DNA of 64,000 nt from Novosphingobium sp. (GTDB lineage: Bacteria; Pseudomonadota; Alphaproteobacteria; Sphingomonadales; Sphingomonadaceae), in assembly GCF_030699305.1 (NCBI RefSeq), contig NZ_JAUYNB010000013.1, forward strand, positions 124,001 to 188,000, written 5' to 3'. The number at the start of each line of letters is the position of its first letter. Position 1 is the stretch's first letter. Positions 26,222 through 36,889 of this stretch are shown one piece after another. Under the pieces are notes generated by a model. It worked only from the letters and a program-made list of their open reading frames with translations, did not search any database and was not told the DNA's origin. The position numbers were made by a program, and so were the translations under genes.

Positions 26222-27333
26222 CCCAGCAGCCTTTCGTTCACAACCTTGCCGCCGTGCGTCAGGCGGATCGCGTTGCCGATTTCCTCGTCCAGCACGGGCC
26301 GACCCGCCTCCTTGTCCCAGAACGCGGACAGGAAGTTATAGAGGTTGCGGGAAAACAGCGCCGAGGCATCGGCCGGCAGTTTCGCGGGGGTGTTGGCATA
26401 ACCGATGATCTTCACCCCGTGCTTGACCACGACCTCATCCGGCTTGCTGCCTTCGACATTGCCGCCTGCGGGCGCGGCCAGATCGAAGATCACGCTGCCG
26501 GGTTTCATCGTCGCGATCTGCGCGTCGGTGATCAGGCGCGGCGCGGCGCGCCCCGGAATCAAGGCAGTGGTGATGACGATGTCCTGCTTGGCGATGTGGC
26601 TGCTGACCAGTTCGGCCTGGGCCTTCTGGTATTCCTCTGACATTTCCGTGGCATAGCCGCCCGCGCCCTCACCCTCGATCCCGGCGACGCTTTCGACGAA
26701 GATCGGCTTGGCGCCAAGTGACTGGATCTGTTCCCTGGTCGCGCTGCGCACGTCGGTGGCAGAGACTTGCGCGCCCAAGCGCCGCGCCGTGGCGATGGCC
26801 TGAAGTCCGGCGACACCCACGCCCATGATGAACGCCTTGGCCGCGCTGACGGTGCCAGCCGCCGTCATCATCATCGGGAAGGCGCGGCCATAGACATTCG
26901 CCGCCTCGATCACCGCCTTGTACCCGGACAGGTTCGACTGGCTGGACAGGATGTCCATGCTTTGCGCACGGGTAATGCGCGGCATGAATTCCATCGCCAG
27001 CGCTTCCAGCCCGGCGGCGGCATAGCCATCGACGCGGGCGCGCTGGCCGAACGGATCAAGCCCCGCGACCACCCACGCGCCGGGATTGACCCCGGCGAGG
27101 GCAGCGGGATCAGGCCCCTGCACGCCCAGCACGATGTCCGCTCCGGTGGCTGGATTCGCCGTCACTTCGGCCCCGGCGGCGGCATAGTCCACATCGGCAA
27201 TCGACGCGGCTTCACCCGCCCCGGCTTCCACCGCGACGACCGCCCCCAAGGCTATGAACTTTTTGACAGTTTCGGGCGTCGCCGAAACGCGGGTTTCCCC
27301 GGCTGCGCGTTCCTTCAGGACCGCGATCCGCAT
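26218..27333 (-). CDS. pntAA: NAD(P) transhydrogenase subunit alpha, soluble NAD-binding part
   Basis: 371 residues from ATG 27333 (MRIAVLKERAAGETRVSATP). It binds NAD(H) (domain I) on the cytoplasmic side. Motifs: KERxxxExRV at the N terminus, the Rossmann loop MGVGVAGLQAIATARRLGA (about 165-185), and PGRAAPRLIT. The alanine dehydrogenase/PNT fold is complete. Order aa3-IV, pntAA, pntAB, pntB on the minus strand suggests one operon, now interrupted by the DUF559 element after this gene. Confidence 0.95.
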   Translation of the reverse strand: MRIAVLKERAAGETRVSATPETVKKFIALGAVVAVEAGAGEAASIADVDYAAAGAEVTANPATGADIVLGVQGPDPAALAGVNPGAWVVAGLDPFGQRARVDGYAAAGLEALAMEFMPRITRAQSMDILSSQSNLSGYKAVIEAANVYGRAFPMMMTAAGTVSAAKAFIMGVGVAGLQAIATARRLGAQVSATDVRSATREQIQSLGAKPIFVESVAGIEGEGAGGYATEMSEEYQKAQAELVSSHIAKQDIVITTALIPGRAAPRLITDAQIATMKPGSVIFDLAAPAGGNVEGSKPDEVVVKHGVKIIGYANTPAKLPADASALFSRNLYNFLSAFWDKEAGRPVLDEEIGNAIRLTHGGKVVNERLLG

Positions 27334-27353
27334 GGCGGCGCCCCCCTGGTCCA

Positions 27354-27476
27354 TCAGGCGATCAGGTAAACCACCAGCACGGTGACCAGCGCCGTCAGGA
27401 TCGAGCCCCACTTCACCAGACCCAGAAAACCTGTGTAAGTTGCTGCGTGCGCTTTCATGTCGTTACCGGAAGCCAT
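27354..27476 (-). CDS. aa3-type cytochrome c oxidase subunit IV-like small protein
   Basis: A 40-residue protein beginning MASGNDMKAHAATYTGFLGL, then one membrane helix (about 18-39). The sequence pattern D-M-x-x-H-x-x-T-Y-x-G-F matches bacterial aa3 oxidase subunit IV (PF07835), a one-helix companion of cytochrome oxidase. It is the first gene of the transhydrogenase operon, 20 bp ahead of pntAA. Whether it works with cytochrome oxidase or with transhydrogenase here is unknown. Confidence 0.82.
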   Translation of the reverse strand: MASGNDMKAHAATYTGFLGLVKWGSILTALVTVLVVYLIA

Positions 27477-27650
27477 CGTGTTCTTTCCCCATAAATTGCC
27501 GCGTGGGCCTGTTCATCCCGTCTATCGTCCGTTCCCGCGCGGCTCAAGCGGCAATCCCCGCCAATGTGAAGGAAATCGGCTGCCTTAATCCGGTCTTTAC
27601 CCAAACGCGCTAATTGCGGCTGACACTTTAAGGGGGCCGTGAACAGGACA

Positions 27651-29072
27651 ATGGCGGAATTCGAACAGCGCCTGCTGATGCTGATCGATGATGAACCGGC
27701 GCAAAGCCGGTTGATCACCGCGCTGGCCGCGCGTGAAGGCTGGCGGACGCTGGTCGTGCGCGATTCGGAAACCGCGATCGCCACGCTGGGCACCCGGCAG
27801 GGGATGCAACTGTCCGCGATCGTCCTTGACCAGTGGGTGCCGGGCGATGACGCCTGCGAACTGATTGCCGAACTGAAAAGCCGCCGCCCCGCCCTGCCGA
27901 TCCTGATGCTGACCACCAGCGCATCGCCGCTGCTGGCGGTCGAGGCGATGCGGGCCGGTGCGCGCGATTATCTGATCAAGCCGGTCGCGCCGGACCGGCT
28001 GATGCAGGCGCTGCGCGCCGCGACCACCCGCGAAGCCCCGCGCGACGAATTGCAGCCACTGACCGAAAAGATGTCGTCCGCGCCCGATTTCGACGCGATG
28101 ATCGGCGCGGCCCCGACGTTCCGCACCGCCCTGGCGGTTGCCGCAAAGGCCGCGCGCAGCCATGCGCCGGTCCTGATCGAGGGCGAAAGCGGCACCGGCA
28201 AGGAAATGCTGATCCGCGCGATGCAGGCCGCCAGCCCGCGCGCCAAGGCACCGTTCCGGATGTTCAATGTGGGCGGAATTCCGGGAAATTCCGTCGAAAG
28301 CGCCCTGTTCGGACATGAAAAGGGCGCTTTTGCAGGCGCGTTCGACCGTCATGTCGGCGCGCTGCAACACGCCGACGGCGGCACGCTGGCGCTCGATGAA
28401 ATCGACCGTCTGCCGCCGACCGTCCAGCAGCGCCTGCTGGAAGCGATCCAGCGCGGCGACGTGCGGCCGATTGGCGCGCGCCATTCGTTCCGGGTTGATG
28501 TGCGGCTGATCGTGGCCAGCAACATCCCGCTGAAAGACATGGCCGCCGACGGGCAGTTCCTGCCAGAACTGCTGGCCGCAATCAGCGGCACCGTAGTCCA
28601 GTTGCCCCCCTTGCGCGAACGCAGCGGCGATATCCCCGCGCTGGCCCGCCATTTCCTCGCCCGGATCGGTGAACAACCGGGGCTGCGCGCACTGGGCATT
28701 ACCGATGGCGCGCTGGCGCTGCTGGGCGCCTATGACTGGCCGGGCAACGTCCGCCAGTTGCAGGCCGCGCTGTTCCGTGCGGCGGTGTTCTGCGACGGCG
28801 ACGCGCTGACGGCGGACGATTTCCCGCAACTGTCTGACCTGCTGGGCAGCGATGGCACCGCAGTCCATGCGCCGCTTCAGGAAGGCGTGGGCGTGATGCT
28901 CTATACCCCCGACGGCAACCTGCGCCCGCTGGAAGAGATCGAGGCCGACGTGATCCGCCTGGCAATCGGCCATTACCGTGGCCGCATGACCGAAGTCGCG
29001 CGCCGGCTGGGGATCGGCCGATCGACGCTTTACCGTAAACTCAATGAGTTGGGGATGGGCGACGCGGCGTAG
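27651..29072 (+). CDS. Sigma-54-type AAA+ response regulator with altered GAFTGA loop
   Basis: 473 residues from ATG 27651 (MAEFEQRLLMLIDDEP); a GTG at 27639 is an alternative. Receiver domain: acidic pair at LIDDEP, phospho-acceptor D60 in IVLDQW, Lys in DYLIKPV. AAA+ domain: Walker A GESGTGKE (about 178), Walker B TLALDEID, R-finger region DIPALARHF. C-terminal Fis-type HTH: MTEVARRLGIGRSTLYRKL. The sigma-54 contact loop reads GAFAGA instead of GAFTGA (about 224), which in known activators impairs sigma-54 remodelling. Confidence 0.9.
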   Translation: MAEFEQRLLMLIDDEPAQSRLITALAAREGWRTLVVRDSETAIATLGTRQGMQLSAIVLDQWVPGDDACELIAELKSRRPALPILMLTTSASPLLAVEAMRAGARDYLIKPVAPDRLMQALRAATTREAPRDELQPLTEKMSSAPDFDAMIGAAPTFRTALAVAAKAARSHAPVLIEGESGTGKEMLIRAMQAASPRAKAPFRMFNVGGIPGNSVESALFGHEKGAFAGAFDRHVGALQHADGGTLALDEIDRLPPTVQQRLLEAIQRGDVRPIGARHSFRVDVRLIVASNIPLKDMAADGQFLPELLAAISGTVVQLPPLRERSGDIPALARHFLARIGEQPGLRALGITDGALALLGAYDWPGNVRQLQAALFRAAVFCDGDALTADDFPQLSDLLGSDGTAVHAPLQEGVGVMLYTPDGNLRPLEEIEADVIRLAIGHYRGRMTEVARRLGIGRSTLYRKLNELGMGDAA

Positions 29073-29139
29073 GCGGCGCACCCTTCCATTTCACGCCACT
29101 TGTGCCAAATTGCTGTCCGGTTCAATCGTTTGAGGGGCA

Positions 29140-31995
29140 GTGATGATCTGGTGGGCGACGATCGCCGGGGTCCTGCTGGGCTTCAGTCAATACGACTTCG
29201 GCGGCATCATCACCGGCGGCCTGCTGGGCGCGGCGATGGGCGCATGGCTGAAGCACTCGGTCCAAGAAGCGATCACCCGCGAGGTTGAACGCCGGATCGC
29301 CGGACTGGAACTTGCCGGAGTGGAACTGGCAAAACCCGCTGCGCCGCCATCCCCAGTAACGCCGCGCGCCGCCTCTCCGTGGGAAGCATCCACGTCGGCC
29401 GCTGTGGCAGAACCAGCCGCACCACCGTCACCGCCCCAACCCATTCCGGCCCGGCCCATTCCGGCCCAGTCGGTTGCGGCCGAGCCTGCGTCGCCCGCTC
29501 CCATCGAACCAACCGCCGCCCCGACGCTGCCGGTGGGCGAACTGTTCGCCAAGGCGCAAGGCTGGCTGCTGGGTGGCAACACCATTGTCCGGGTCGGGCT
29601 GGTGATCCTGTTCGTCGGGCTGACGTTCCTCATCCGGCTGGTCGCCAACTCAGGCCTTTTCCCGATTGAAGCGCGGCTGGCGACGGTTGGCGCGATTGGC
29701 GCCGGGCTGCTGGCGTTCGGGTTTCGCAAACGGATTGAAAAGCCCGGTTTCGGCCTCTCGCTGCAAGGCGCGGGCGTGGGGGTGATGTACCTCACCGTCT
29801 TCGCCGCCGCGCGGCTCTATGATGTGATGCCGCCGCTGGCCGCGTTCGGTTTCATGATCGTGTTCGCGGCGCTCGGCTGCGCGCTGGCGATCCTGCAAAA
29901 TTCGCAGGCGCTGGCGCTGGCGGCGTTCCTGGGCGGCTTTGCCGTGCCGATCCTGCTGGGCGGGGAAAGCAAGACGCCGCTGCCGCTGTTCGCGTACATC
30001 ACCGTGCTCAACCTCGCGATTCTGGTGATCGCAGGCAAGAAAAGCTGGCGGCCGCTCAACCTGCTGGGGTTCTTCGCCACGTTCACGATGGCCGGACTGT
30101 GGGGCATGACCAGCTATGGCGATCAGCACTATCTGGTTTGCCAGCTGTTCCTCGCGCTGACCATTGCGATCTACCTCGCGATGGCGCTGCTCTATGCCCA
30201 CAACACCCCCGGCAAGCTGGGCAATGCGGCGGATTCGACGCTGCTGTTCGGTCCGGCGCTGGCCGGGTTCGGGCTGCAAGTGGGGCTGGTCAGGGATATC
30301 GAGTTTGGCAGCGCCTTTTCCGCGCTGGCATTCGGCGCAGCCTATCTGGGGGTCACCGCGTTCGCCCTGCGCAAGCGGCGCGGCGAGATGCAGCTGCTGA
30401 ACGAATGCCTGCTGGCGATTGGCGTCGGGTTCGTGACGCTGGCGATCCCGCTCGCGCTCGATGCCAGGTGGACCTCTGCCGCCTGGGCGCTGGAAGGCGC
30501 GGGCGCGTTCTGGGTCGGCGCGCGGCAGGCCCGCTGGATGCCGCGCCTGTTCGGACTGGCGCTTCAGGCCGTCGCCGCGCTGATCGTGCTGACCACGCTG
30601 GACGGCAACGTCTCGGCCTGGCCGTTCGGGCACGATGGTTTTGTCGGCCCGGTGATCGTTGCAGCGGCCTTGCTGCTGACCGCGTGGTGGCTGCGTGTCC
30701 CCCTACCCCATTCCGGCTCAAGACTGGCGCTGCGCTATACGCGGGACGAGGCGCTGCTGGGCAAGCCGTGGTTCCTCGCCGGATTCCTGTTCGCCGCCAT
30801 TGCACTGGTGCGCGAAGTCACCCGCAAGCTGCCCGCCCCGACGAGCGAGGATTACCCGAACTTCGTCTTTACTCCGCACGAGCAGCTGCTGCTGACCATG
30901 CTGGCACTGCTGGGCGCGATGGCGCTGGCGGACTGGTTCGGGCGGCGCAAGGACTGGGCCGTGGCGACCTGGCCCGCGCGGCTCAGCCTGCCGCTGCTGT
31001 GGGTGTGCTTCCTGGTGTCGGTCGGGCTGGGGCGGCATGTGCTGTACCTGCCCGATCTGGCGGGCTGGGTGCTGGCGCTGGGCGGACACTGGTGGCTGTT
31101 GAAGCGGCAGGACGGCGATACCGGGCATGGCATGACGACCATCCGCTCGACGCTCCACGCCGGCGGCGTCTGGCTGCTCGCGGCAATGCTGGCGGAAAGC
31201 CTGCAACTGGGGATCGACCGCGCGCGGCTGTGGGATACCTCGTGGGCGGGGGTGATCTTCCTCGTCAGCGTGACCGCCGTGCTGGCCGCACTGACCCGCT
31301 GGGCCGGACGCGCCGCGCCGCTGGCGCTGGCGCTGGGACAAACGGAGGGTTTACGCTGGCCGCTGCATCCCAATGCGCCGGCCTATTGGTGGAACGCGGC
31401 GGTGCCGCTGGCGGTGCTGGCGCTGGCCGGGGCCGCATTTGCCGCTGTCATGGCCCAAGGGGTGACCGATCCGCTGCCCTACCTGCCGCTGCTCAACCCG
31501 GTCGACCTGTCGGTCGCGCTGGCGCTGGCCGCGCTGGCGCTGTGGCGGCGGATGGTCGCCAGCGCCGCGCACCCACCCGCCGGGGCCAAACCGCTGCTGG
31601 GCGATGCGCCGGTCATCATGGCCGGACTGATCGCGTTCGGCTGGATCAACGCAATCTGGCTGCGCAGCGCGCATCACTGGCTGGATATCCCCTGGACGCC
31701 GCAGGATCTGGCCGGGAACGGTACGGTCCAGACCGGTATCTCGATCCTGTGGACGCTGCTGGCGATGGCGCTGATGCTGGCCGCCAAGCGCACCGGCGCG
31801 CGGGTGCTGTGGCTGACCGGCGCGGCCTTGCTCGCAGCGGTGGTGGTCAAGCTGCTGCTGCTCGACATGTCCAAGGTCGAGGGGCTGGCCCGGATCATCG
31901 CCTTCATGGGCGTGGGCGGACTGATGCTGGCGATCGGCTATTTCGTCCCCCTGCCCCCGCGCAAGGGCGGGGAAGCGCAGGAGCAACCGGCATGA
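29140..31995 (+). CDS. DUF2339 multi-spanning membrane protein
   Basis: 951 residues, ATG 29140. The first helix pair is followed by a Pro/Ala-rich linker (about 65-130), then LFAKAQGWLLGGNTIVRVGLVILFVGLTFLIR, the start signature of DUF2339, and around 25 membrane helices. The protein is in the inner membrane and function is unknown. It is coupled by a 4-bp overlap to the DUF3999 gene, its regular partner, which suggests a two-component envelope machine. Confidence 0.85.
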   Translation: MMIWWATIAGVLLGFSQYDFGGIITGGLLGAAMGAWLKHSVQEAITREVERRIAGLELAGVELAKPAAPPSPVTPRAASPWEASTSAAVAEPAAPPSPPQPIPARPIPAQSVAAEPASPAPIEPTAAPTLPVGELFAKAQGWLLGGNTIVRVGLVILFVGLTFLIRLVANSGLFPIEARLATVGAIGAGLLAFGFRKRIEKPGFGLSLQGAGVGVMYLTVFAAARLYDVMPPLAAFGFMIVFAALGCALAILQNSQALALAAFLGGFAVPILLGGESKTPLPLFAYITVLNLAILVIAGKKSWRPLNLLGFFATFTMAGLWGMTSYGDQHYLVCQLFLALTIAIYLAMALLYAHNTPGKLGNAADSTLLFGPALAGFGLQVGLVRDIEFGSAFSALAFGAAYLGVTAFALRKRRGEMQLLNECLLAIGVGFVTLAIPLALDARWTSAAWALEGAGAFWVGARQARWMPRLFGLALQAVAALIVLTTLDGNVSAWPFGHDGFVGPVIVAAALLLTAWWLRVPLPHSGSRLALRYTRDEALLGKPWFLAGFLFAAIALVREVTRKLPAPTSEDYPNFVFTPHEQLLLTMLALLGAMALADWFGRRKDWAVATWPARLSLPLLWVCFLVSVGLGRHVLYLPDLAGWVLALGGHWWLLKRQDGDTGHGMTTIRSTLHAGGVWLLAAMLAESLQLGIDRARLWDTSWAGVIFLVSVTAVLAALTRWAGRAAPLALALGQTEGLRWPLHPNAPAYWWNAAVPLAVLALAGAAFAAVMAQGVTDPLPYLPLLNPVDLSVALALAALALWRRMVASAAHPPAGAKPLLGDAPVIMAGLIAFGWINAIWLRSAHHWLDIPWTPQDLAGNGTVQTGISILWTLLAMALMLAAKRTGARVLWLTGAALLAAVVVKLLLLDMSKVEGLARIIAFMGVGGLMLAIGYFVPLPPRKGGEAQEQPA

Positions 31996-33332
31996 TCCGC
32001 CGCCTGACCATCGCCCTGCTGGCGCTCACCGCCGCCGCGTGTGACAGCGCCGCTCCGCCCGACCCGACCCGGCCGGATCAGTTCGCGGTGCGGTTGACGG
32101 TGGAACCGGCGGCAGGCGGCCCGGTCCAGCGCGTGATCCTGCCGGAACAGGCGCTGATCGCGGTCCAGCGCGCGGATCTGGGCGACGTGCGGGTGTTCGA
32201 CGGACGCGGCAAGCCGCTCTCGCTCGCCCTCAGCGGCGGCGCGGACGAGGAGCGGCGCTCGGTCACGCTCAGCGCGATCGCCCTGCGCGGCGCGGCAAGC
32301 GCCTTGACCGCCCCCGGCGCAGCAATCCGGATCGAGGACAACGGCACCGCGCGCGTCGTCACCATCGGCGGCGAGGCGCAGGCGCAGGAAACGCTCAGCG
32401 CCAGCCTGATCGACACCCGCGCGGTGACCGATCCGATTGTAGGCATCGCGCTGAATGTCACGCTGGCAGACCGGCGCGCGACGACTGTCCGGCTGAGTTC
32501 GAGCGCCGACCTGAAAAGCTGGGAACCGCTGGCCGAACGCGTGCTGTTCAGCCCCGCCCCCGGCGCGCCCAGTCTGGGGGGCAGTGTGCTGACCCTGCCC
32601 GGCGTCAGCCTGAGAGACCGCTACTTGCGGGCCGACTGGGACGCAGGCAGCGGCGCGGCCTTGCAGGGGGTGACGATCACCACCGCCCGCACCGCCCCCC
32701 TGCCGCGCGCCGTGGTGGCCAGCCGCGGATTGCAGCTGGTGGATGACCATCACGCCCGCTTCGCCGTGCCGTTCGCCGCGCCGCTGGCCGCGATCCGGCT
32801 GGTGCAAGCCGGGCCGGTCGGGGTGCTGCCGGTGGAAGTGTTTGCCCGCACCAACCCCGAACAGCCCTGGACGATGCTCGCTGCCGCGACCCTGCGGCAG
32901 GACAGCGCGGGCACGGTGATCGATCTGATGCCGGGGCCATGGCGCGAATACCGGATCGTCGCAGACTCGCGCAGCGCCGGGTTTTCCGCCGCGCCGAACG
33001 TGGAACTGCTGCTGGACCGGATTGAAGTGCTCGCCGCGTTCAACGCCGCCCCGCCCTATACGCTGGCGGTCGGGGCCAGCGCCGCTGCACCGCGCTATCT
33101 GGACGCGGCCGATCTGGCGCCCGAAGCCCTGCGCAAGGCCGGCCCGCTGCCAATCGCGCGGGTCGATGTATCCGGGCAAAAGCCCGCGCCAATTGCCGTC
33201 GCGCCGCAGCCCGACAGCCCGTTTGACCTGCGCAAGCTGGCGTTGTGGGGCGTGCTGCTGCTCGGCACAGCGATCCTCGCCTTCGCGGCCTTCCGGCTGG
33301 CGCGCGGCAATCGGACGCCGGAACAGCCATGA
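31992..33332 (+). CDS. DUF3999 family lipoprotein/membrane protein
   Basis: 446 residues from ATG 31992, overlapping the DUF2339 stop. The signal peptide [20 protein letters not shown] has a lipobox-like AAAC; the long beta-rich periplasmic part ends in one membrane helix ([20 protein letters not shown], about 415-434) and a basic tail. This matches DUF3999, the conserved neighbour of DUF2339 proteins. The stop overlaps the start of the SDR gene as ATGA. Function unknown. Confidence 0.85.
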   Translation: MIRRLTIALLALTAAACDSAAPPDPTRPDQFAVRLTVEPAAGGPVQRVILPEQALIAVQRADLGDVRVFDGRGKPLSLALSGGADEERRSVTLSAIALRGAASALTAPGAAIRIEDNGTARVVTIGGEAQAQETLSASLIDTRAVTDPIVGIALNVTLADRRATTVRLSSSADLKSWEPLAERVLFSPAPGAPSLGGSVLTLPGVSLRDRYLRADWDAGSGAALQGVTITTARTAPLPRAVVASRGLQLVDDHHARFAVPFAAPLAAIRLVQAGPVGVLPVEVFARTNPEQPWTMLAAATLRQDSAGTVIDLMPGPWREYRIVADSRSAGFSAAPNVELLLDRIEVLAAFNAAPPYTLAVGASAAAPRYLDAADLAPEALRKAGPLPIARVDVSGQKPAPIAVAPQPDSPFDLRKLALWGVLLLGTAILAFAAFRLARGNRTPEQP

Positions 33333-34108
33333 CCCGGTTGGCGGGCAAGACCTGCATTGTTACCGGCGGCGCGCGCGGGATCGGCAAGGCGATCTGCGCG
33401 GCCTTCGCGGCGGAAGGGGCGGATGTGGTCCTGACCGACATTGATCGCGTGGGCGGAGCAGCGGCAGCGGCAGACATCGGTTGCCGGTTCATCCCGCTCG
33501 ACGTCCGCTCCGAAGCGGGCTGGGCCGCGCTGGCCGCTGCCGTTCCGGTCGCCGACGTAGTGGTCAATAATGCCGGGATCACGGGGTTCGAGGATTCGCC
33601 CGGCCCGCATGATCCCGAACACGCCAGTCTGGCCGATTGGCGCGCGGTCCACGCGACCAACCTCGACGGCACGTTCCTGGGCTGCCGCTATGCCATCGGC
33701 GCGATGAAGGTGAAGGGCGCGGGCGCGATCATCAACGTGTCGTCCCGCTCCGGTCTGGTCGGCATTCCGGGCGCGGCAGCTTATGCCAGTTCCAAGGCAG
33801 CGGTGCGCAATCACACCAAGTCGGTCGCGCTCTATTGCGCGGCGCAGGGCTGGCAAATCCGCTGCAACTCCATCCACCCCGCCGCGATCCTGACCGAGAT
33901 GTGGGAGCCGATGCTGGGCGACGGGCCGGACCGGGCCGAGCGCATGGCCGCATTCGTGGCCGACACCCCGCTCAAGCGGTTCGGCCTGCCACAGGACGTC
34001 GCAGCCATCGCGGTGCTGCTCGCCTCGGACGAGGCGGGTTACGTGACCGGCGCGGAATTCAATATCGACGGCGGATTGCTGGCCGGATCGGCCGCCGCAC
34101 CGGGCTGA
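33329..34108 (+). CDS. Short-chain dehydrogenase/reductase
   Basis: 259 residues from ATG 33329. Classical [14 protein letters not shown] (cofactor Gly-rich, about 10-20), D at DIDRV suggesting NAD preference, NNAGITG, catalytic Ser in INVSSRSG, and YASSKAA (Tyr-x3-Lys about 150-154). C-terminal [14 protein letters not shown] is typical. Substrate unknown; steroid or sugar dehydrogenases are similar. It overlaps the DUF3999 gene by 4 bp, but this may reflect packing rather than function. Confidence 0.88.
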   Translation: MTRLAGKTCIVTGGARGIGKAICAAFAAEGADVVLTDIDRVGGAAAAADIGCRFIPLDVRSEAGWAALAAAVPVADVVVNNAGITGFEDSPGPHDPEHASLADWRAVHATNLDGTFLGCRYAIGAMKVKGAGAIINVSSRSGLVGIPGAAAYASSKAAVRNHTKSVALYCAAQGWQIRCNSIHPAAILTEMWEPMLGDGPDRAERMAAFVADTPLKRFGLPQDVAAIAVLLASDEAGYVTGAEFNIDGGLLAGSAAAPG

Positions 34109-34126
34109 CCTGAAGCCCCACCCCCG

Positions 34127-34194
34127 CCGTTCGTGTCGAGCGCAGTCGAGACACGGTTGCGCAAGCGTGTCTCGACTACGCTCGACACGAACGG
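34127..34194. repeat. REP-like inverted repeat, family A copy 2
   Basis: Arms 34127-34155 and 34166-34194 are inverted copies with core TCTCGACTACGCTCGACAC, nearly identical to those at 12250-12321. It lies between the convergent SDR and folP genes. Confidence 0.85.
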
Positions 34195-34214
34195 ATATGG
34201 GGCGGTGAAGGGAT

Positions 34215-35318
34215 CTAGAGCGGCGGCAACTGGCTGAAATCGGTCAGCGCCGCATCGCGCAAACCGCGCCAGACGCGTAGCGCCTGCATCGTTTCGGGCA
34301 CATCATGCACGCGCAGCAATTGCACGCCCGCGTCCATGCCCTTCAGCGCGAGCGCCACACTGCCCGCGACGCGGTGATGTGCCGGAACCTCGTTCGACAG
34401 CGCGCCGATCATCCGCTTGCGGCTGGCCCCCAGCAACAGCGGCTGGCCCAGCGCGTGGAACAGCGGCAGTGCATTCATCAGCGCAAGGTTGTCCGCCAGC
34501 GACTTGCCAAAGCCGATGCCGGGATCGAGCACGATCCGGTCGCGCGCAATGCCCGCCGCCAGCGCGGCAGCGCAGCGCGCGGCCAGCCAGTCAAACACGT
34601 CCAGCACGACATCGGTGTAGTCGGCGGCCCCGTGCAGGTCCTCGCCTTCTCCCGGCGCGTGCATCAGCACCACCGGCGCGCCGCTGCCTGCGGCGAATTC
34701 CAGGCTGCGCGGATCGTGGCGCAGCGCGGAGACATCGTTGATCACGTGCGCGCCCGCCGCCAGCGCGGCTTCCATCACGCCGGGGCGGCGGGTATCGATG
34801 CTGATCGCCGCGCCCATTGCCGCCAGCCGCTCAACCGCCGGGATCACGCGCTTGAGCTCGTCCCCTTCCCACACCGCCGCCGCACCGGGGCGGGTGCTTT
34901 CCCCGCCAACGTCGATCAGCGCCGCTCCGGCCTCCAGCATGGCCGAGGCATGGGCGTTGGCCACGGCCGGATCGTCCATAAACTGGCCGCCATCGGAAAA
35001 ACTGTCAGGCGTGACGTTAAGGATGCCCATGACCTGCGGCTGATCGAGCCGCACGGTGCGCGCGCCGCATTGCAGCGGCGCGTGGGCGCGGCGCAAGTTG
35101 TCCCACTGCTCTCGCACCGCTTCGGGCAGGTCCGGCAGCGCCGCTTCCAGTTCGCGCACGCCAAAGCGTTCGCGCGATACCACTTTGCCGCCCTCGCGCA
35201 CGATCAGCGCGAAGCGGCTGGCATAGACCATCCCGCCCGCCAGCCGCACAGCCGCGCCTTCCTCGCTTTGCGGGGATTCGGCCAGGGCGATCGGGCGAAG
35301 GTAGTGCGTGCGTGTCAT
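34215..35318 (-). CDS. folP: Dihydropteroate synthase
   Basis: 367 residues; the catalytic TIM-barrel begins near residue 90 with VMGILNVTPDSFSDGG and GGESTRPGAAAV, and the pterin-binding loop SIDTRRPGVMEAAL follows. ASRKRMIG and RVHDV complete the family blocks. It condenses p-aminobenzoate with the pterin pyrophosphate in folate synthesis. The about 85-residue N-terminal extension is unusual relative to E. coli FolP (282 residues), although similar extensions occur in sphingomonads. The gene stands alone, flanked by REP-like repeats on both sides. Confidence 0.95.
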   Translation of the reverse strand: MTRTHYLRPIALAESPQSEEGAAVRLAGGMVYASRFALIVREGGKVVSRERFGVRELEAALPDLPEAVREQWDNLRRAHAPLQCGARTVRLDQPQVMGILNVTPDSFSDGGQFMDDPAVANAHASAMLEAGAALIDVGGESTRPGAAAVWEGDELKRVIPAVERLAAMGAAISIDTRRPGVMEAALAAGAHVINDVSALRHDPRSLEFAAGSGAPVVLMHAPGEGEDLHGAADYTDVVLDVFDWLAARCAAALAAGIARDRIVLDPGIGFGKSLADNLALMNALPLFHALGQPLLLGASRKRMIGALSNEVPAHHRVAGSVALALKGMDAGVQLLRVHDVPETMQALRVWRGLRDAALTDFSQLPPL

Positions 35319-35339
35319 GTTCTGCCCTTACCCAAACCC

Positions 35340-35478
35340 CGTCATGCTGAACTTGTTTCAGCTTCCATCCCGCGTTTCACCGCAAGGTTGCGATTAGCGC
35401 GCAGCCCGGAGGTTAGCTGCCCAACCGATGCCATCAAGTGTGTGGCGCGATGGATCCTGAAACAAGTTCAGGATGACG
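35340..35478. repeat. REP-like inverted repeat, family B (CTGAACTTGTTTCAG type)
   Basis: Arms at 35340-35369 and 35449-35478 are inverted copies with 27 of 30 positions matching; core CTGAACTTGTTTCAG. About 80 bp separate them, with no gene in between. It lies between ccrM's stop and folP's start. Confidence 0.8.
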
Positions 35479-35488
35479 ATCATAAAGG

Positions 35489-36646
<1,158 letters not shown>

Positions 36647-36823
36647 TTATCCACAGGGTGAGTCATTTGGAGTCCCGCGTCAAGTCGCGACTCCGCAGGA
36701 ATCCTTGGGATTCGGGGTATTGGCAGGGTGTGGATAAGCGGAACAGAACGAGTCCTGCACAGGATATGGAGTCTTGGCGGGCAAGCGGGACTCAACATCT
36801 AGGGGGTGTGTCCCGGCGGACTC
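36647..36823 (-). promoter_or_regulatory. GANTC array with two DnaA boxes upstream of ccrM
   Basis: Nine GANTC sites start at 36660, 36670, 36689, 36699, 36709, 36750, 36769, 36789 and 36819. Gaps are 10, 19, 10, 10, 41, 19, 20 and 30 bp, all close to multiples of 10, so sites fall on one DNA face. Two exact consensus DnaA boxes flank part of the array in opposite orientation: TTATCCACA at 36647-36655 and TGTGGATAA at 36729-36737. The array starts 25 bp upstream of the ccrM ATG. No gene is supportable in 36623-36889. Confidence 0.8.
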
Positions 36824-36889
36824 AGAGTGAAAAAATTCCGCGAACCGCCCCCAACGCGTGCCCCGGCCCAGCCCGTTCCCCTCGCCTTC

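Noticed and set aside
30099-31990. Long overlapping frame inside the DUF2339 gene joined to DUF3999
   Set aside because: The first 630 residues are an out-of-frame shadow of DUF2339; the real product begins at ATG 31992 with a lipoprotein signal.
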